From: Poecilobothrus nobilitatus | Taxonomy: Eukaryota > Arthropoda > Insecta > Diptera > Dolichopodidae | DNA: 64,000 bases | Assembly: GCA_947095535.1 (NCBI GenBank) | Contig: OX352774.1 | Span: 224,180,965-224,244,964, forward strand | Direction: 5' to 3' | Shown here: positions 1-10,751 of the stretch, one piece after another | Position numbering within the stretch: the stretch's first letter is position 1 | Layout of the letters: each line of letters opens with the position of its first letter | Translations under genes and position numbers: made by a program | The notes under the pieces: model-generated | The model's input: only the letters and a program-made list of their open reading frames with translations | The model's database searches: none | What the model was told of the DNA's origin: nothing

Positions 1-69
1 ATTTATGATATTTTTCACTATACAGATTCTGGTGGATATCCTTTTTTAGGTTGTGCTAGTTTACTTTAA
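1..69 (+). CDS. C-terminal end of an unrecognised protein (partial, cut by window edge)
   Basis: Frame 1 is open from the first base to a TAA at 67-69 and encodes 22 residues ending YPFLGCASLL. The composition (Asp, His, Tyr, Gly, Cys, Pro) differs from the Lys/Asn/Ile/Phe noise of the surrounding A/T-rich DNA, which is why I take it as coding. A CAG at 23-25 after a T-rich stretch could also be a splice acceptor, in which case only 26-69 is exon and the same frame would continue (DSGGYPFLGCASLL). T-rich sequence follows and an AATAAA-like signal lies near 153-158, consistent with a short 3' UTR. I do not recognise the family. The call rests on composition and a plausible 3' end only. Confidence 0.35.
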   Translation: MYDIFHYTDSGGYPFLGCASLL

Positions 70-432
70 TTTTATGTGGGTGTTATTTTGTTTTTTATAC
101 CTGTTGTTTTACTTTTTATTTCTCTACCTTTTTTTTTTTTTGTATTTAAAAAAAATAAAAACTGTATTCAATTTTTAAATGAAGGCCAATTGAATTGTAA
201 AAACTTTTATGTTAAAAATGAAAATTCTGATGGGTAAAGAGTCAATCAAAATTTTTGTTTTTGTTGATTTTCATGTTTTTCAATAACTTTTTTTCTGACA
301 ATCTGACCTTGCATGTTAATTTATATATATATATATAAAATTATTTATAAAAATAATTAAAGGTAATGGTCCCCTAAATATGATTTGAGGGGTTTTTCTT
401 TTTTGGAATTTAATAGCAAAATTTAACTTCAG

Positions 433-519
433 CATTTACGGCTGCTACGCCTGAAAAGGAAAGACTGTGTAATTTCCTGTTCACATTTATGTGGCAGAGA
501 TATGCACTAAAAAAAAAAA
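433..519 (+). mobile_element. 5'-truncated SINE with perfect 9-bp target-site duplication
   Basis: This stretch matches the non-tRNA body and A-rich tail of the complete SINE at 43780-43975. Shared blocks are CGCCTGAAAAGGAAAG, CTGTGT and CACATTTATGTGGCAGAGA, then ATGCAC and an A run. The tRNA-like head is absent. The copy is flanked by TAACTTCAG on both sides (424-432 and 520-528), a perfect 9-bp duplication as left by LINE-driven target-primed insertion. The 5' truncation is typical of that mechanism. Confidence 0.85.
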
Positions 520-528
520 TAACTTCAG

Positions 529-3500
529 AAGTAAAATTTTTATATATATATTTTTATGATGATTTTTAAAAATATTTATATTTTTTATAGACCAAGCTAA
601 CACGGCCTTTATTATATTGGTGTAAAGTTTAATTATTCAATAAAGTTAAAATATCAGCAAAAAAAAGCTGACTTAAATTATGCTAATATATAAGATATAG
701 GTACAATGGTTTGCAAAAATCTAAAAGAATCATCTAATAAACTTATACCAAGGGCCGGGTTAAATAGTACTTATTTTTGAAATTTGTAATCCAAATTTAA
801 AATTACTTTGAAGAAAGTATTTTTGTAAAAAATAACTTCTCATAAAGAAAAACTATTTAATAATGAAATTTTTTGAATAACCGCACGATATTAATCCATA
901 CCACAATTTTAATCTAAATAAAAGTTGATTTTTAACTTGCAATGCAATGACAAGTGACGTCTCCGTAACATGATTTATAATACGCATTTTTTATAATATT
1001 TTCACACTGCGCGATAACGACATCAATGATAATGTACCGATATGATGCATTGTTTTGAACTATCGATCTTAATGATATTTTTCTTTTGTCAGTAAATGCC
1101 GCCCCATCATAGTGGCCGGTATAGTGTAAATATATTCATCTTATGATATCGGTGTGATATCCCGTATCCGTTTTCTTCTAGTTTAATCTTTATGAGTTCA
1201 TTATAAAGGTCTGTATTTCGATTATGTTAACCAACAACAGATTGAATAGTTATTTAAGAGAAGAAAGGTTGTTTATTTATTTTCCCCAGAAACCTTTCCT
1301 TTTAACAGCAACAGCTAAGCATTCATAATGCCTTAAGCACCTAAAAATAATATGAAATTCATGATCTAAATTTCCATCCAAGATTTTTATTATGTTAGAC
1401 AAAAATTATTTAAACTCAATACGAAAATTCGTAAATAATTTTTCATTTTGTTTGCAAAAATAGAAATGCTCATCTGATTTCTTTTTAGCAAAAATACTCA
1501 TTATAAAATATGAGGATTTTTGTATTAAAATATATATACATTAAACATTTTTAAATATTAAATAAAAAATAATAGGAATAACAGCAAATACTTACATACA
1601 TTTTAAATTAAAAGACATAAAGAATAATAAAACAAAAAAAAAAAACCTAAAAAGTTAATTCTTATACATATTTTTTTTCTTTTGTTTGATTTTGGTTCGC
1701 ATTACAAACATTCAACAAGTTTTTTTTATTGCAAATACATTAACCACATAATAATCAAAATAATTGCTTTTTTTCTGATTCACAGTTTATAAAAATTCAG
1801 AATATTTGCCAGCCTACTATAGGATTTTACTATCGACATTATTTTATTTATCTTTTATCTATTAAAGCATAAATTTATTTGTTTGTTCTGTATATGTAAT
1901 GCTTTACCGTTCATCCTATTGAAATCAAATTTGGCAAAAATGTTCCTCGAAAAGGTTAACCACTATTTTTTTTTGGCTTGTCAACTCGTTTTGACACAAC
2001 AGCATTTACATTTTTAACATTTCTCAACGTTAATCTTTCGACTGATGGACATCGAGTTTTGTGCATATATATGTGTTTAAGTGGTTGTGGTTCAAGAACT
2101 TTTCAAAACATTTTTTCGCTTTTTCTTTCTTACTTCTAAATGGTTTAACCAATATTGACATTAGATTTTTTAGATATCTTATATAACCAAGAGATATCAT
2201 ATTATATAAAAAAAACTAAAATCTGTTAAAGAATTTACGGACTTGAAATTTCAATTAAAAAATGGAAAAACATATTTTTAACTAATTATTTCTAAAGTTT
2301 TATTCACATTAAAAATAAAAGCCAAAAACTATTATTTGAAAAAAATTCTTGCATCAACAGAACTTCTGCTGCTTATAATAGTTAAGTATACCTCAGATTT
2401 CACACTCAGCTCTAAAAATTGATCGTTTTATTTGTGAACATCTTCCTATTATTATACCCCTTATAATTAAAATGATTACCCCGTTACGTTCGGAAGTCTA
2501 CCGCAAAAGTCTTAATCTTAGTTAATTTTATATTGTTGTCATGTTTGTTGTTCATGTTTTTAAAACAAGTTGTTAAAGTAAAGTTAAGTAAAATTGATGG
2601 CTAATCATAATAATCAAATTACGGCTGTTTGAAGAAAATTAAAATAATGAAAAAATAAAAAACTAAATAAATAATAAATAATCTATATATGAAAATAACT
2701 AAAAAAACAACATCCTTCAGTCATACTTTAGTTTTAACATTCAGGTTTATTAACAATTACTGAATAGAGCTGTTACCTATTATCCGTGTCATAGATATCC
2801 TTGGGATTTAGAATAGTATCTTCAGATTTTGTTATATACGTTGTACATTAAAGTTCTTGCAGTTCAGCTATTATAGGTTTATAATTTAAAAATTTCTTTT
2901 CTAAAACCCGATGAGAGTTGTAACCATTAGTCATTTTCATCCTAATAGGACTGAAGCAGTCTCTGAATCAGCTTTGGAGTAGAACAGATATTTTTAAAAT
3001 TATCTAATATTATAAATGCAACACTAAAAGAAGCATGTCTAATAAAAAAAAAGAAAACAATTTATTTTGTATATTAAAAAGAAAAGCCCTAAGCAATTAA
3101 TGGTATTTAATTTTTTTGTTTGGTTTTCTTTTTTTTTTTTACATTATTGTAATTTATGGGACACATTTTCCATTAAAATTTGTAAGCTTTAAAATAATTC
3201 ACAGTTTCTTTCATGATTATTTTATTTGTTGACAGTTATTTTTGCTCTTTTTGTTATAATACTTGTAAGTACCAAAAAAAAATGTATTGTTTAACCGTGT
3301 GTCACCTTTTTTGATTTCTACATTTTAAACTTATATTATTATAAATTTACAAAATTTATTAATTCAATTGTTTTATATTTTAATTTGTATTTTAACTTTA
3401 GAATTAATTAAATTTATAAATTTGTAATTGTTTCATTTAGAAAAAAGAAATACAGAACAAAACTGAATTCGACAGTATACCTATTATGACAATGATAAAA

Positions 3501-4129
3501 AATTCTACAATCTACTAAAAACAAAAAAAAAGACAACGGTTTCTATTACACTTCAATCTCACATAAATACACTATTTAATATAATCAAACATAATAATAT
3601 AAAATTAATTCAATCTCACTTCAATTCCTCTTTAAAAATACTTCTGTCTGCATGTTCGTAACACTTTTCTATTATTTTATGCTACATTTTACTTTTAAAT
3701 TATTTTTCTTTTATGCTTATTCTATACCAAAATTATATCCTTTATAACCATAATACAACTATTTATGTTTAAATATATAGTTGAGAGTAATTATTGTTTT
3801 GTTTTTGTGAAACCACTAGTAAAAAATTACTAAAAAAACATAACGCAGTTAAAATGACTTCCACTCGTTGATTTCAATCATATATGTATAAGGTTTTTTT
3901 TTTTTTTTAATTATATGTAATTTGAAACCATTCATTCATATTTTATAATATATTTTATAATATTAACCATCATCATTATTATGGTCAAAGTTTAAACACA
4001 CATATATAAATTTTTCTTTTAAATTTTTCATATGGAAATAATTAAATTAAATATTAGCTCTTCTGAATTTTCATTTTGTTGACTTTCAACTGATACTTGA
4101 AAGTGAAATTTTAAAAAGCATTAAATAAT
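529..4129. other. AT-rich non-coding DNA, no gene seen
   Basis: Both strands are full of stops and homopolymers, and I see no exon-like segment. A slightly more complex patch lies at about 950-1200. It has a CRE-like TGACGTC near 955-961, an ATCGAT, and GC-containing words such as GCCGCCCC. It could be a regulatory island but has no coding pattern. Confidence 0.6.
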
Positions 4130-4500
4130 AAAAATTGACAAGGCAGGTCAAAGGTTTTTCCAAAAAAAAACAATAAAAACATTTTACAATTCTGACTTAC
4201 ATCAAAATTTATAGTTTTTCTTATAGATTAAAATCAAATAATGTATAAGAAAAAATGTGAAAAATCAAGAAAAACTTTTTTCAATTTTTAAAAAATCCAA
4301 CATAATTAAGAAAAGCTAAAAAAGTAAAAAGACAATGTTGAAACTTTATTTTTACCCGTTTCGACATAAAAGCTTTTCAAAAATTGTATGTTCCACAGCA
4401 TTAATTTTTTTAAAAGACTCATGGTTGAAATTTCATTACTCTTAAACGGTGGAGAAGTTTTTTAAACAAATGGGTAGGCGGACAGAGTGAATCTAATAAA
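4130..4500 (+). repeat. Internally deleted copy of the ~0.8-kb dispersed repeat family
   Basis: The segment resembles the copies at 6340-7165 and 33300-34150. It shares an AAGGC..GTCAAAGGTTTT start, an AATAAGAAAAAATGTGAAAA-like block, TTCCACA, CATGGTTGAAATT and the end motif GGCGGACAGAGTGAATCTAATAA. The middle of the family is missing here. Confidence 0.6.
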
Positions 4501-4710
4501 CAAATTTTTAAATTTTTTAAAACTAAAGATTTATAAAACCAAAAATTAATATCTTATATCTTTTTTAAAAATGAAATATTAATAAATATTCAAGGATTTT
4601 TATGGTTTTTTTTTTAAATACTAATTTTTGAAAAATTTAATAATTTTTAAAATTTCACTAAAACTCTATAGTTAATGTATAATTGTAAAGATAATAAAAT
4701 AGTTGGGTTG

Positions 4711-5080
4711 GGTACAAAAGACCGGGAAAAATAAGACTCTTTTACAAAAATCCCTACGAAGACCATATATAAAATCCCCTAAGACAAAAGATGCTACGAC
4801 GAATAAGTTAACAAATTTTTTGAATAGTTTTGGTTTTAAAAATAAAAATTAAATTTCAAGTACACTGATTTTGAATGCAACTCGAAAATCTCTTAGGATT
4901 CAGAATATCGCATATACATATATATGTAAAAGGCGTAAAACTCTGATTTTGTAGCCAATTATAAAATCTTTTTTTTTTTATATAGTGTCTCTTGTCGTAG
5001 GGGTGTTTTTTCATACATTTTTGAAATTGAAAAAAAAGAGTCTTTCGTCGTAGGGGATTTTAAAAAGGGTCAAACGTACC
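4711..5080. mobile_element. MITE-like element with terminal inverted repeats
   Basis: The left end GGTACAAAAGACCGGGAAAA and the reverse complement of the right end, GGTACGTTTGACCCTTTTTA, are imperfect inverted repeats. A second, inner pair of inverted blocks (CCCTACGA-type, AAGACTCTTTT) continues the arms. No transposase is encoded in the 370 bp. The centre (4860-4975) carries a unit that also occurs at 18910-19090 and 22085-22185. The superfamily and the target duplication are not clear. Confidence 0.55.
4860..4975 (+). repeat. Dispersed ~110-bp unit, copy 1
   Basis: It contains GCAACTC..AATCTCTTAGGATTCAGAATATCGCATATA then CTGATTTTGTAGCCAA. The same order of blocks is repeated twice in tandem at 18910-19090 and in part at 22085-22185. 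It lies within the MITE-like element at 4711-5080, so the three loci may be relatives of one element. Confidence 0.55.
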
Positions 5081-6339
5081 GCTCCCAAAATAATTATTAT
5101 TGATTTTATTCTATTATTTTTTTTTACTTCTTTTAAAAATATTTTAAAAATAAAAAAAAACACGATCTTATAATAAGTAAATCAAAAAAAAAATTATAAC
5201 AATAAGATTTATTTTTTACTAGACTTAAGTTTTATTCTTAAGGAAACTTAAAAACTTGACTTAATAAAAATCAAACAAAAAAGTATATATATATCATCGA
5301 ACTTAAACGACAACCACATTAGAATTCCATCAATTACTTCTCTTTTCTTAAAACTCTTCAAAACTAAAAAAATTAACGTTTTTTTTTCATAAAAATGTTG
5401 ACAAAAAATATTCTTTAAAGTATTTTGAAATTAATTTTTATTTTTCACATAAAAAACCGTACTCCACAACTTAGAAGAATATGATAGACACATCAAATTG
5501 AAATTTAAATAATCGAGCAGCAAAAAATAGAAGGTTAGAAAATCTCTACAACATGATAAATCATTGCTTTTTCAGATTATAATGTGATAAATGGAAATCT
5601 TTGACAGTGACATTTAATAGTAAATAAACATGCGTCTACATTACATAAAAAAATAACAACGGATAATATAAGAAACAATCATAGTAAAAAGCAGAGAAAA
5701 TATATATCGCTATATTAAAAACATATACAGACTGTGACAAAAAAAAATTAATACATTATTATTAAAAATTCTATAAACTTTTAACAAATATTAATAAAGA
5801 ACTTTTTAAAACCCATTAAGTGTGTTTTAAAGAGCACGAGAAATAAAAACATGGAGATTATAGAGTGTGATGCTTAGTTAATTAGTTACTATCAATTTGC
5901 ATCATTTATTGTATTTCTTACACTACACTTGTTTTTATTTGTCAAATAAAATAAAAAAAATCTAGAAAAAATTTACAAAAGGTTTAGCTTGGGAAAACTT
6001 TTTTTTAGGTTAGAAATTTTTTTATATATAAAATTAAAAATTTTTTACTTCATAAATTTACAATTTTTAATGCAGTGAAAAAATTTCCTACATTCTAAGA
6101 CTAGTTTGCAACCACCTAAACCTTTACAGAAATTTAAAAAACAGAAATAAAGTCAGAACAATATGTATAAATACAATGAAACCATTGAATTAATTTTATT
6201 ATAATTAATAATAATCTTAAAATAGCTGTAAAAATGTTGAGTTTTTTTTATACTTATGTTAAAAATGCTATTAAATTGTCAGCAAATATTAACAAAGATA
6301 CATTATAGAGATTAAAGAAAATTTCGGGACTAATTAACT
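5081..6339. other. AT-rich non-coding DNA, no gene seen
   Basis: The stretch consists of poly(A), poly(T) and short TA repeats only. I see no ORF with protein-like composition and no clear repeat boundary. Confidence 0.6.
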
Positions 6340-7165
6340 GTTAAATGAGACATTTTTTATGTCATTACACGAATAAACAAGGTAGAATCTAAAACAACGG
6401 TTTTTAAAAGCGCACATTTCAAAAAGACAATACAAACTGTTTAGAATTATGACTTGCACAAATATTTGAAAATTTCATATAATAAGAAAAAATGTGAAAA
6501 TAGGACTTTTCTGGAATTTTGAGGGGCTGTAAGTCCGCAACTCTATATAACTAAGAAAAACCGTTAACACGCGTAAAAATATATTACTGGAGCTTTAATT
6601 TTTATGTCTTGTCAAAGAAAAATGTGTTACAGGTGCCTAAAAATAGCAAATTTTCAATTTTTGAGCGCTAATAGCTCTTAAACAGGGGGTCGTACAAAAC
6701 TAATGTTCTAAGAAAACTTATACTAATTCTAAAAGTTCTTTCTTGTCTCAAAATTTCAGGTTCCTATTTAAAGGCGTGCCGGAGTTATGAAAAAATAACT
6801 TTCATGCAAAGTTTGGTTTTCACATAACGGTAAATTTAAATACTAAATTCAAAAAAAAATGTGTAATTTTAATATTATTTACAAAGGCAAAAAAAATACC
6901 TGAATGACGAATGACGTTTTCAAATTGAAAAAATGTTGATCAAAACATGAGATATACGCATTTAAAAATAGGGTTTTTACAAAATTTGAGGGACTGTAGC
7001 TCCACAATGGATGAGACTACATGGAAAAGTTGTTCCACAAAATTCATTTTTTTATGAGACCTACCCATGGTTAAAATTGTTTTTTTCTATCTTTAACGTG
7101 TAGAAGTTTTGTAAACAGTCGGATAGACGGCCAGAGTGAAAATAATAAGGACATTTTTTCAAAAA
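6340..7165 (+). repeat. Most complete copy of the ~0.8-kb dispersed repeat family
   Basis: Ordered blocks are shared with 33300-34150: TTTTTAAAAGCGCACATTT, GTTTAGAATTATGACTTG, CATATAATAAGAAA, GGAGCTTTAATTTTTATG, ACAGGTGCCTAAAAATAG, TAATAGCTCTTAAACAG, CACATAACGGTAAATTTAAA, GGACTGTAGCTCCACAATGG and TAGAAGTTTTGTAAACAG, followed by a GGAYAGACGG..AGAGTGAAA end. It has no ORF and no obvious terminal repeats, so the class is unknown. It is probably a non-autonomous element. Confidence 0.75.
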
Positions 7166-8862
7166 TGTTTTGAAAATGTACTAAAAAGTGGTAATACTAT
7201 TGTATAAAATGTCTTACTCTAAACGATTTTCAAATAAATCATTAATAAATGGGTCTATATTAATTTATTATGATTTTGTCAGAACATTATTTATGTCCTT
7301 TTCTTATTCTTTTGATTTTTTTTTTAATTTACCTATAAAACTATATGAAATGTATAAAAATTAAAAAAAGGATAAGTGGAAACTTTAAAAATTAAATTCA
7401 CACCTTACCGTTTTTAATGGAAGGTAGGTAGAAGGAATAATAAAATATCAATTCAACTAAAGATAAATTTAACAAATATAAATTATATAGCAAATATAAA
7501 TTCTATATGAAAAAAACACAGGTTTACTGTTTTTTTTTAATCAATATAACCCGACATTTTTTATATTTCAAATTCGACCAGTATTATTAAATTTTTAAGT
7601 GCTTTTTTTTTATTTGCGAGGGTATGTCGGAATCATAGAAAGACACTATACAAGAATCAAGTGAACACGAGTCGTCTATGAGCGTGAGGAACTTCAATCC
7701 AATAAACACCCCGTCCCTTTTTTGACCAAACAATAGGTTATATGACCTTTGACCATTAGTACTCATTTACTGCCTGGTCAAAGGAAGCTAAGTTTACGAA
7801 ATTATTTAAAATAAACTATACTGGTATGTAAAATCAAAAACCACTTTCAAAGACTTTTTATTTAATATTTAATTTACTTTTTGAACTTTTTAAATTAATT
7901 TAAAATACTTAAATACTAAACATTGATATAATTAACGCTTTTGTCAATTATTACATGCGCATTGCATGCTAGCTATATTCGTCAGTGTTCAATATTAACC
8001 TTGATGCCAATTCATTAAAAGAAAATGTCTTTTTTTAATTTAGTCCCTTGGTAACTATTTTAAAAACAAATTGTATAAAATCAACTAAGTATATATGTAT
8101 ATATACATATATATAATGAAAAATAATTTACAATTCATTATAGTTTAATGCAAAAATATTAATATCACATTTCCTGTATACAGCATTTTTGATGAAAAAT
8201 GCAATAAAAAATTAGTGTTATACTTAACGTACTAAAAAACATGAATTTCAATCAACCTAATAAGCATTTGTTTTTTAATTGACAATTGGCACTTTATGCA
8301 CTAGAATTTGCACAATATGCACATTAATTTAAAAATATTTTTTCGCTTCTAAGGCATATAGTGCACATAAAGAAAACATAAAAAAAAAATTAATTTATTT
8401 CAAAAAAAAAAAATAAAAAATAAAATAATGGAAAATTAGAAAAATCTATAAGTAACTACATAAAAAATAAAATTCATGGGCATTAGCAATGATGTATACC
8501 ATGTGGCTCTTATATTTTAATTATTGTAAATTTTTGGTTATTTTTTTTTCTTTTTTGGCATTTATTTTCCCCAGAATTCATAAAAAAATACAATTCGTCT
8601 AATAAAATATATTAAAATTTAAATATTTAACCTAGAATAATGACGCCTAAAAGTACTTCAGTGCGTTGTATAAAAGCAAACAATAAAATAAATAAAATAA
8701 AAATTGTTGTTTCATTTTTTATTTTACTGTAAATAATTCAATTTGCCTTTGTTCTTTCTTTTAAAATATCTATATTTAATAAAAAAACTTATATATAAAA
8801 AAAAATTAAATCTAAAATATGGCGCCAAAAATAATTGGTCTATAAAATTCCTTTCTGTTCTC
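7166..8862. other. AT-rich non-coding DNA with one regulatory-looking island
   Basis: There is no gene. The island at about 7620-7800 has distinctly more G/C than its surroundings and carries the DR1-like sites listed separately. The rest is A/T simple sequence, including a TATATGTATATATACATATATA palindrome near 8093-8116. Confidence 0.55.
7743..7785. promoter_or_regulatory. Pair of DR1-type nuclear-receptor-like motifs
   Basis: TGACCTTTGACCA at 7743-7755 reads on the minus strand as TGGTCAAAGGTCA. This is a near-consensus direct repeat of AGGTCA half sites with one-base spacing, the type bound by HNF4 and USP/RXR-class receptors. A second related motif, TGGTCAAAGGA, lies at 7775-7785 in the opposite orientation. 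No promoter or gene is visible nearby, so enhancer function is inference. Confidence 0.35.
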
Positions 8863-9400
8863 TATTTTTTAAATAGGGCACAGAAACAACAGATATAATA
8901 TGATTGATAAAAATATAAAGCTTATAAAATATTTTTTAATAAATGTACATACATTTATAAACATACATATAAAACTTATATAATATATACTCTTAATGAA
9001 AGTGGTACTATCAGATATAGGAGTTTTTTTTATTTATTTAGTTTTAACTTTTTTTAACCAAACGAAGCAGTAAAATTCTCCCTAAAAGTATGCAATTTAA
9101 ATTAATAATAATTACATCTGAAATGAAATTTTAGAAGGGCTTCGGTAGCCTAGTGGGTAGGCGTGTGGCGTATTAACCGAAGGAGTGTGGGTCCGATCCC
9201 TTCACAGGTCGTAAGTGTTTTTCTTTACATATCCCCCTTATGACCAAATAGGTAAATATATAGTATATAATATAAACAAAATAAATAATATTAGTATATA
9301 ATTTAATAATAGTATAAAAACTTATAATATGGCCTTGGTAGCCGATGGTTCAATAATATTGCATTACATTTATGTATGTAATATTAATATAAATAAATAA
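8863..9400 (+). repeat. ~0.5-kb repeat containing a tRNA-like SINE head, copy A
   Basis: It is nearly identical along its length to 48791-49316, apart from small indels. The repeat begins around TTTTTTAAATAGGGCACAG. It contains a tRNA-like unit at 9137-9212, then a second partial head (GGCCTTGGTAGCCGATGG, 9331-9348). It ends with a 7-bp-stem hairpin (ATTACAT..ATGTAAT, 9363-9382) and an AAAT-repeat tail. The high similarity of the two copies suggests a recent duplication or transposition. Confidence 0.8.
9137..9212 (+). mobile_element. tRNA-like head of SINE (A and B box)
   Basis: The A-box-like TAGCCTAGTGGGTAGG (9147-9162) and B-box-like GGTCCGATCCC (9190-9200) have tRNA-like spacing. After the tRNA portion come GTAAG and CCCCCTTATGAC, which parallel GTAAG and CCCCCTTACGAC in the SINE at 43780. 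The folding is imperfect and the anticodon region is irregular, so it is a SINE head and not a working tRNA gene. Confidence 0.65.
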
Positions 9401-9427
9401 ATAAAATAAAATTTCAGAAATTACATG

Positions 9428-9503
9428 GGACCTCGGTTGCCTATTGGTTAAACACGTGGCTTATTAATCGAAGGAGTGCGGGTTCAAAACCTGCACAGGT
9501 AGC
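9428..9503 (+). mobile_element. Second tRNA-like SINE head in the cluster
   Basis: GTTGCCTATTGGTTAAACACG is A-box-like. GGGTTCAAAACCTGC gives a five-pair T arm (GCGGG/CCTGC) around a TTCAAAA loop. ACCT and AGGT at the ends could form part of an acceptor stem. It has the same orientation as, and is related in sequence to, the unit 290 bp upstream (CTTATTAATCGAAGGAGTG vs GTATTAACCGAAGGAGTG). Confidence 0.6.
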
Positions 9504-9606
9504 AATTTTTATTAATTGGAAACAAACCCCCATTGCTAATATAGTGTAAATATATAATACTCGTAGTTATAAACAAAATAAATAATATGAATGCATAAAT
9601 TATCCA

Positions 9607-9681
9607 CCATAAATGGTGCAGTTGTTAAGCCACCGGCCTTTTATACGAAAGGTCTCGGATTCAAACTCCGGCTGAATCATA
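9607..9681 (+). mobile_element. Third tRNA-like unit, different sequence type
   Basis: TGGTGCAGTTGTTAAGC (A box), a CCTTT/AAAGG anticodon-like stem around TATACG, and CGGATTCAAACTCCG (T arm with B box) give a cloverleaf-like order of stems. The anticodon loop is six bases as drawn and there is no Pol III T-run directly after it. I therefore favour a tRNA-derived SINE head over a functional tRNA. Confidence 0.5.
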
Positions 9682-10135
9682 TAGATTAATAAAAAATAAT
9701 AGGCATTTTTCTCATAATATATAATTGGTAGAATATAATTAAATTAAAAATAAGTATTATGTCCTATAAATTATAAATAATATCATATTATAATAGCAAT
9801 ATAATAAAATAATAATAAACTATAATTCTTGTATGAGATAAAGGATGGCGTAGAAAAAAAAAAGAAACGTCTCATAGTCTTGTACAATAGCTACAGCCGA
9901 GTAATGAAGGGCTCAGTGAAATTAATTATTCCAGAAACTGAAACTTAGTCAAATATGAATAATAAATAACTTAGTGGATGCCCTATGCTCCTTAAAGGAG
10001 TGGAAAGAAAAAATGTATTTAAATTAATAATATTATTCGACATATAATAAAACAGTAATTACAGTTCACAATGCAAGGACTTTATCAATATTGCATCATA
10101 ATGTATAATATTCAAATAAATAAATAATTTTTAAA
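9682..10135 (+). repeat. Tail portion of the SINE cluster
   Basis: CCTTAAAGGAGTGGA (9990-10004) recurs at 23854-23868. The stretch at about 10077-10130 (ATATTGCATCATAATGTATAA, then AAATAAATAAAT) resembles the hairpin plus AAAT tail at 9355-9400. I read this as one or more decayed SINE bodies and tails. Confidence 0.45.
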
Positions 10136-10638
10136 AATTAATAAAGAAAATACAAATAAAATTACACTAATTTAAAATACTTCATTATTGTATTTTAGAG
10201 GAGCTCGGATCTTACAATATAAAGAGATTATAATTACATAATATTTTCACATAAATTAAATACAAAAAATTCATTCAACAAATTTTGTCCCCTCTCATAA
10301 TTTGAATGATTGCAGAGCCAAAATTTCTATTAAAATTTTTGAACTACCTCTGTTAGACCTACCATAATATATAAAAATTAATATTATTCATATTTTCTTT
10401 TTAAATACAGTTTGGAAATTAATTTTTCTTTTATATGATTATGATAATATTTATACGGTTATAATTTTTCTTTATTTCATTGTTTTTCATTTTTCAATAA
10501 ATAAAATTCAAACTTTGAAAAAAAAAAAATTTTTATTTTAATGGTAACCTATAACTTTTCTACAGAAAAAGGCTTTTTTTTAATTTTTGTTAATTACAGT
10601 TTAAATTATATTAAACAATAAGTTGAACAATAGCTCGA

Positions 10639-10751
10639 ATGCATAAAACTGAGCTTGAACTCAAATATCACTTTTTCAAACAAAAATTACGCTTAAACTC
10701 ATATTTTTGTTTGAAAAACTGAGGTTTGAGTTCAAGCTAAGTTTTATGCAT
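10639..10751. repeat. Inverted repeat with ~50-bp arms
   Basis: The left arm starts ATGCATAAAACTGAGCTTGA. The reverse complement of the right arm starts ATGCATAAAACTTAGCTTGA. The arms stay alike through ACTCAAA and TTTTTCAAACAAAAAT, leaving a loop of about 15 bases. It would form a strong hairpin. There is no coding content and no known element signature. Confidence 0.8.

Noticed and set aside
9137..9681. Genuine tRNA genes
   Set aside because: A and B boxes are present, but acceptor stems are weak, anticodon loops are irregular, Pol III T-run terminators are not at the ends, and related copies are dispersed with tails.
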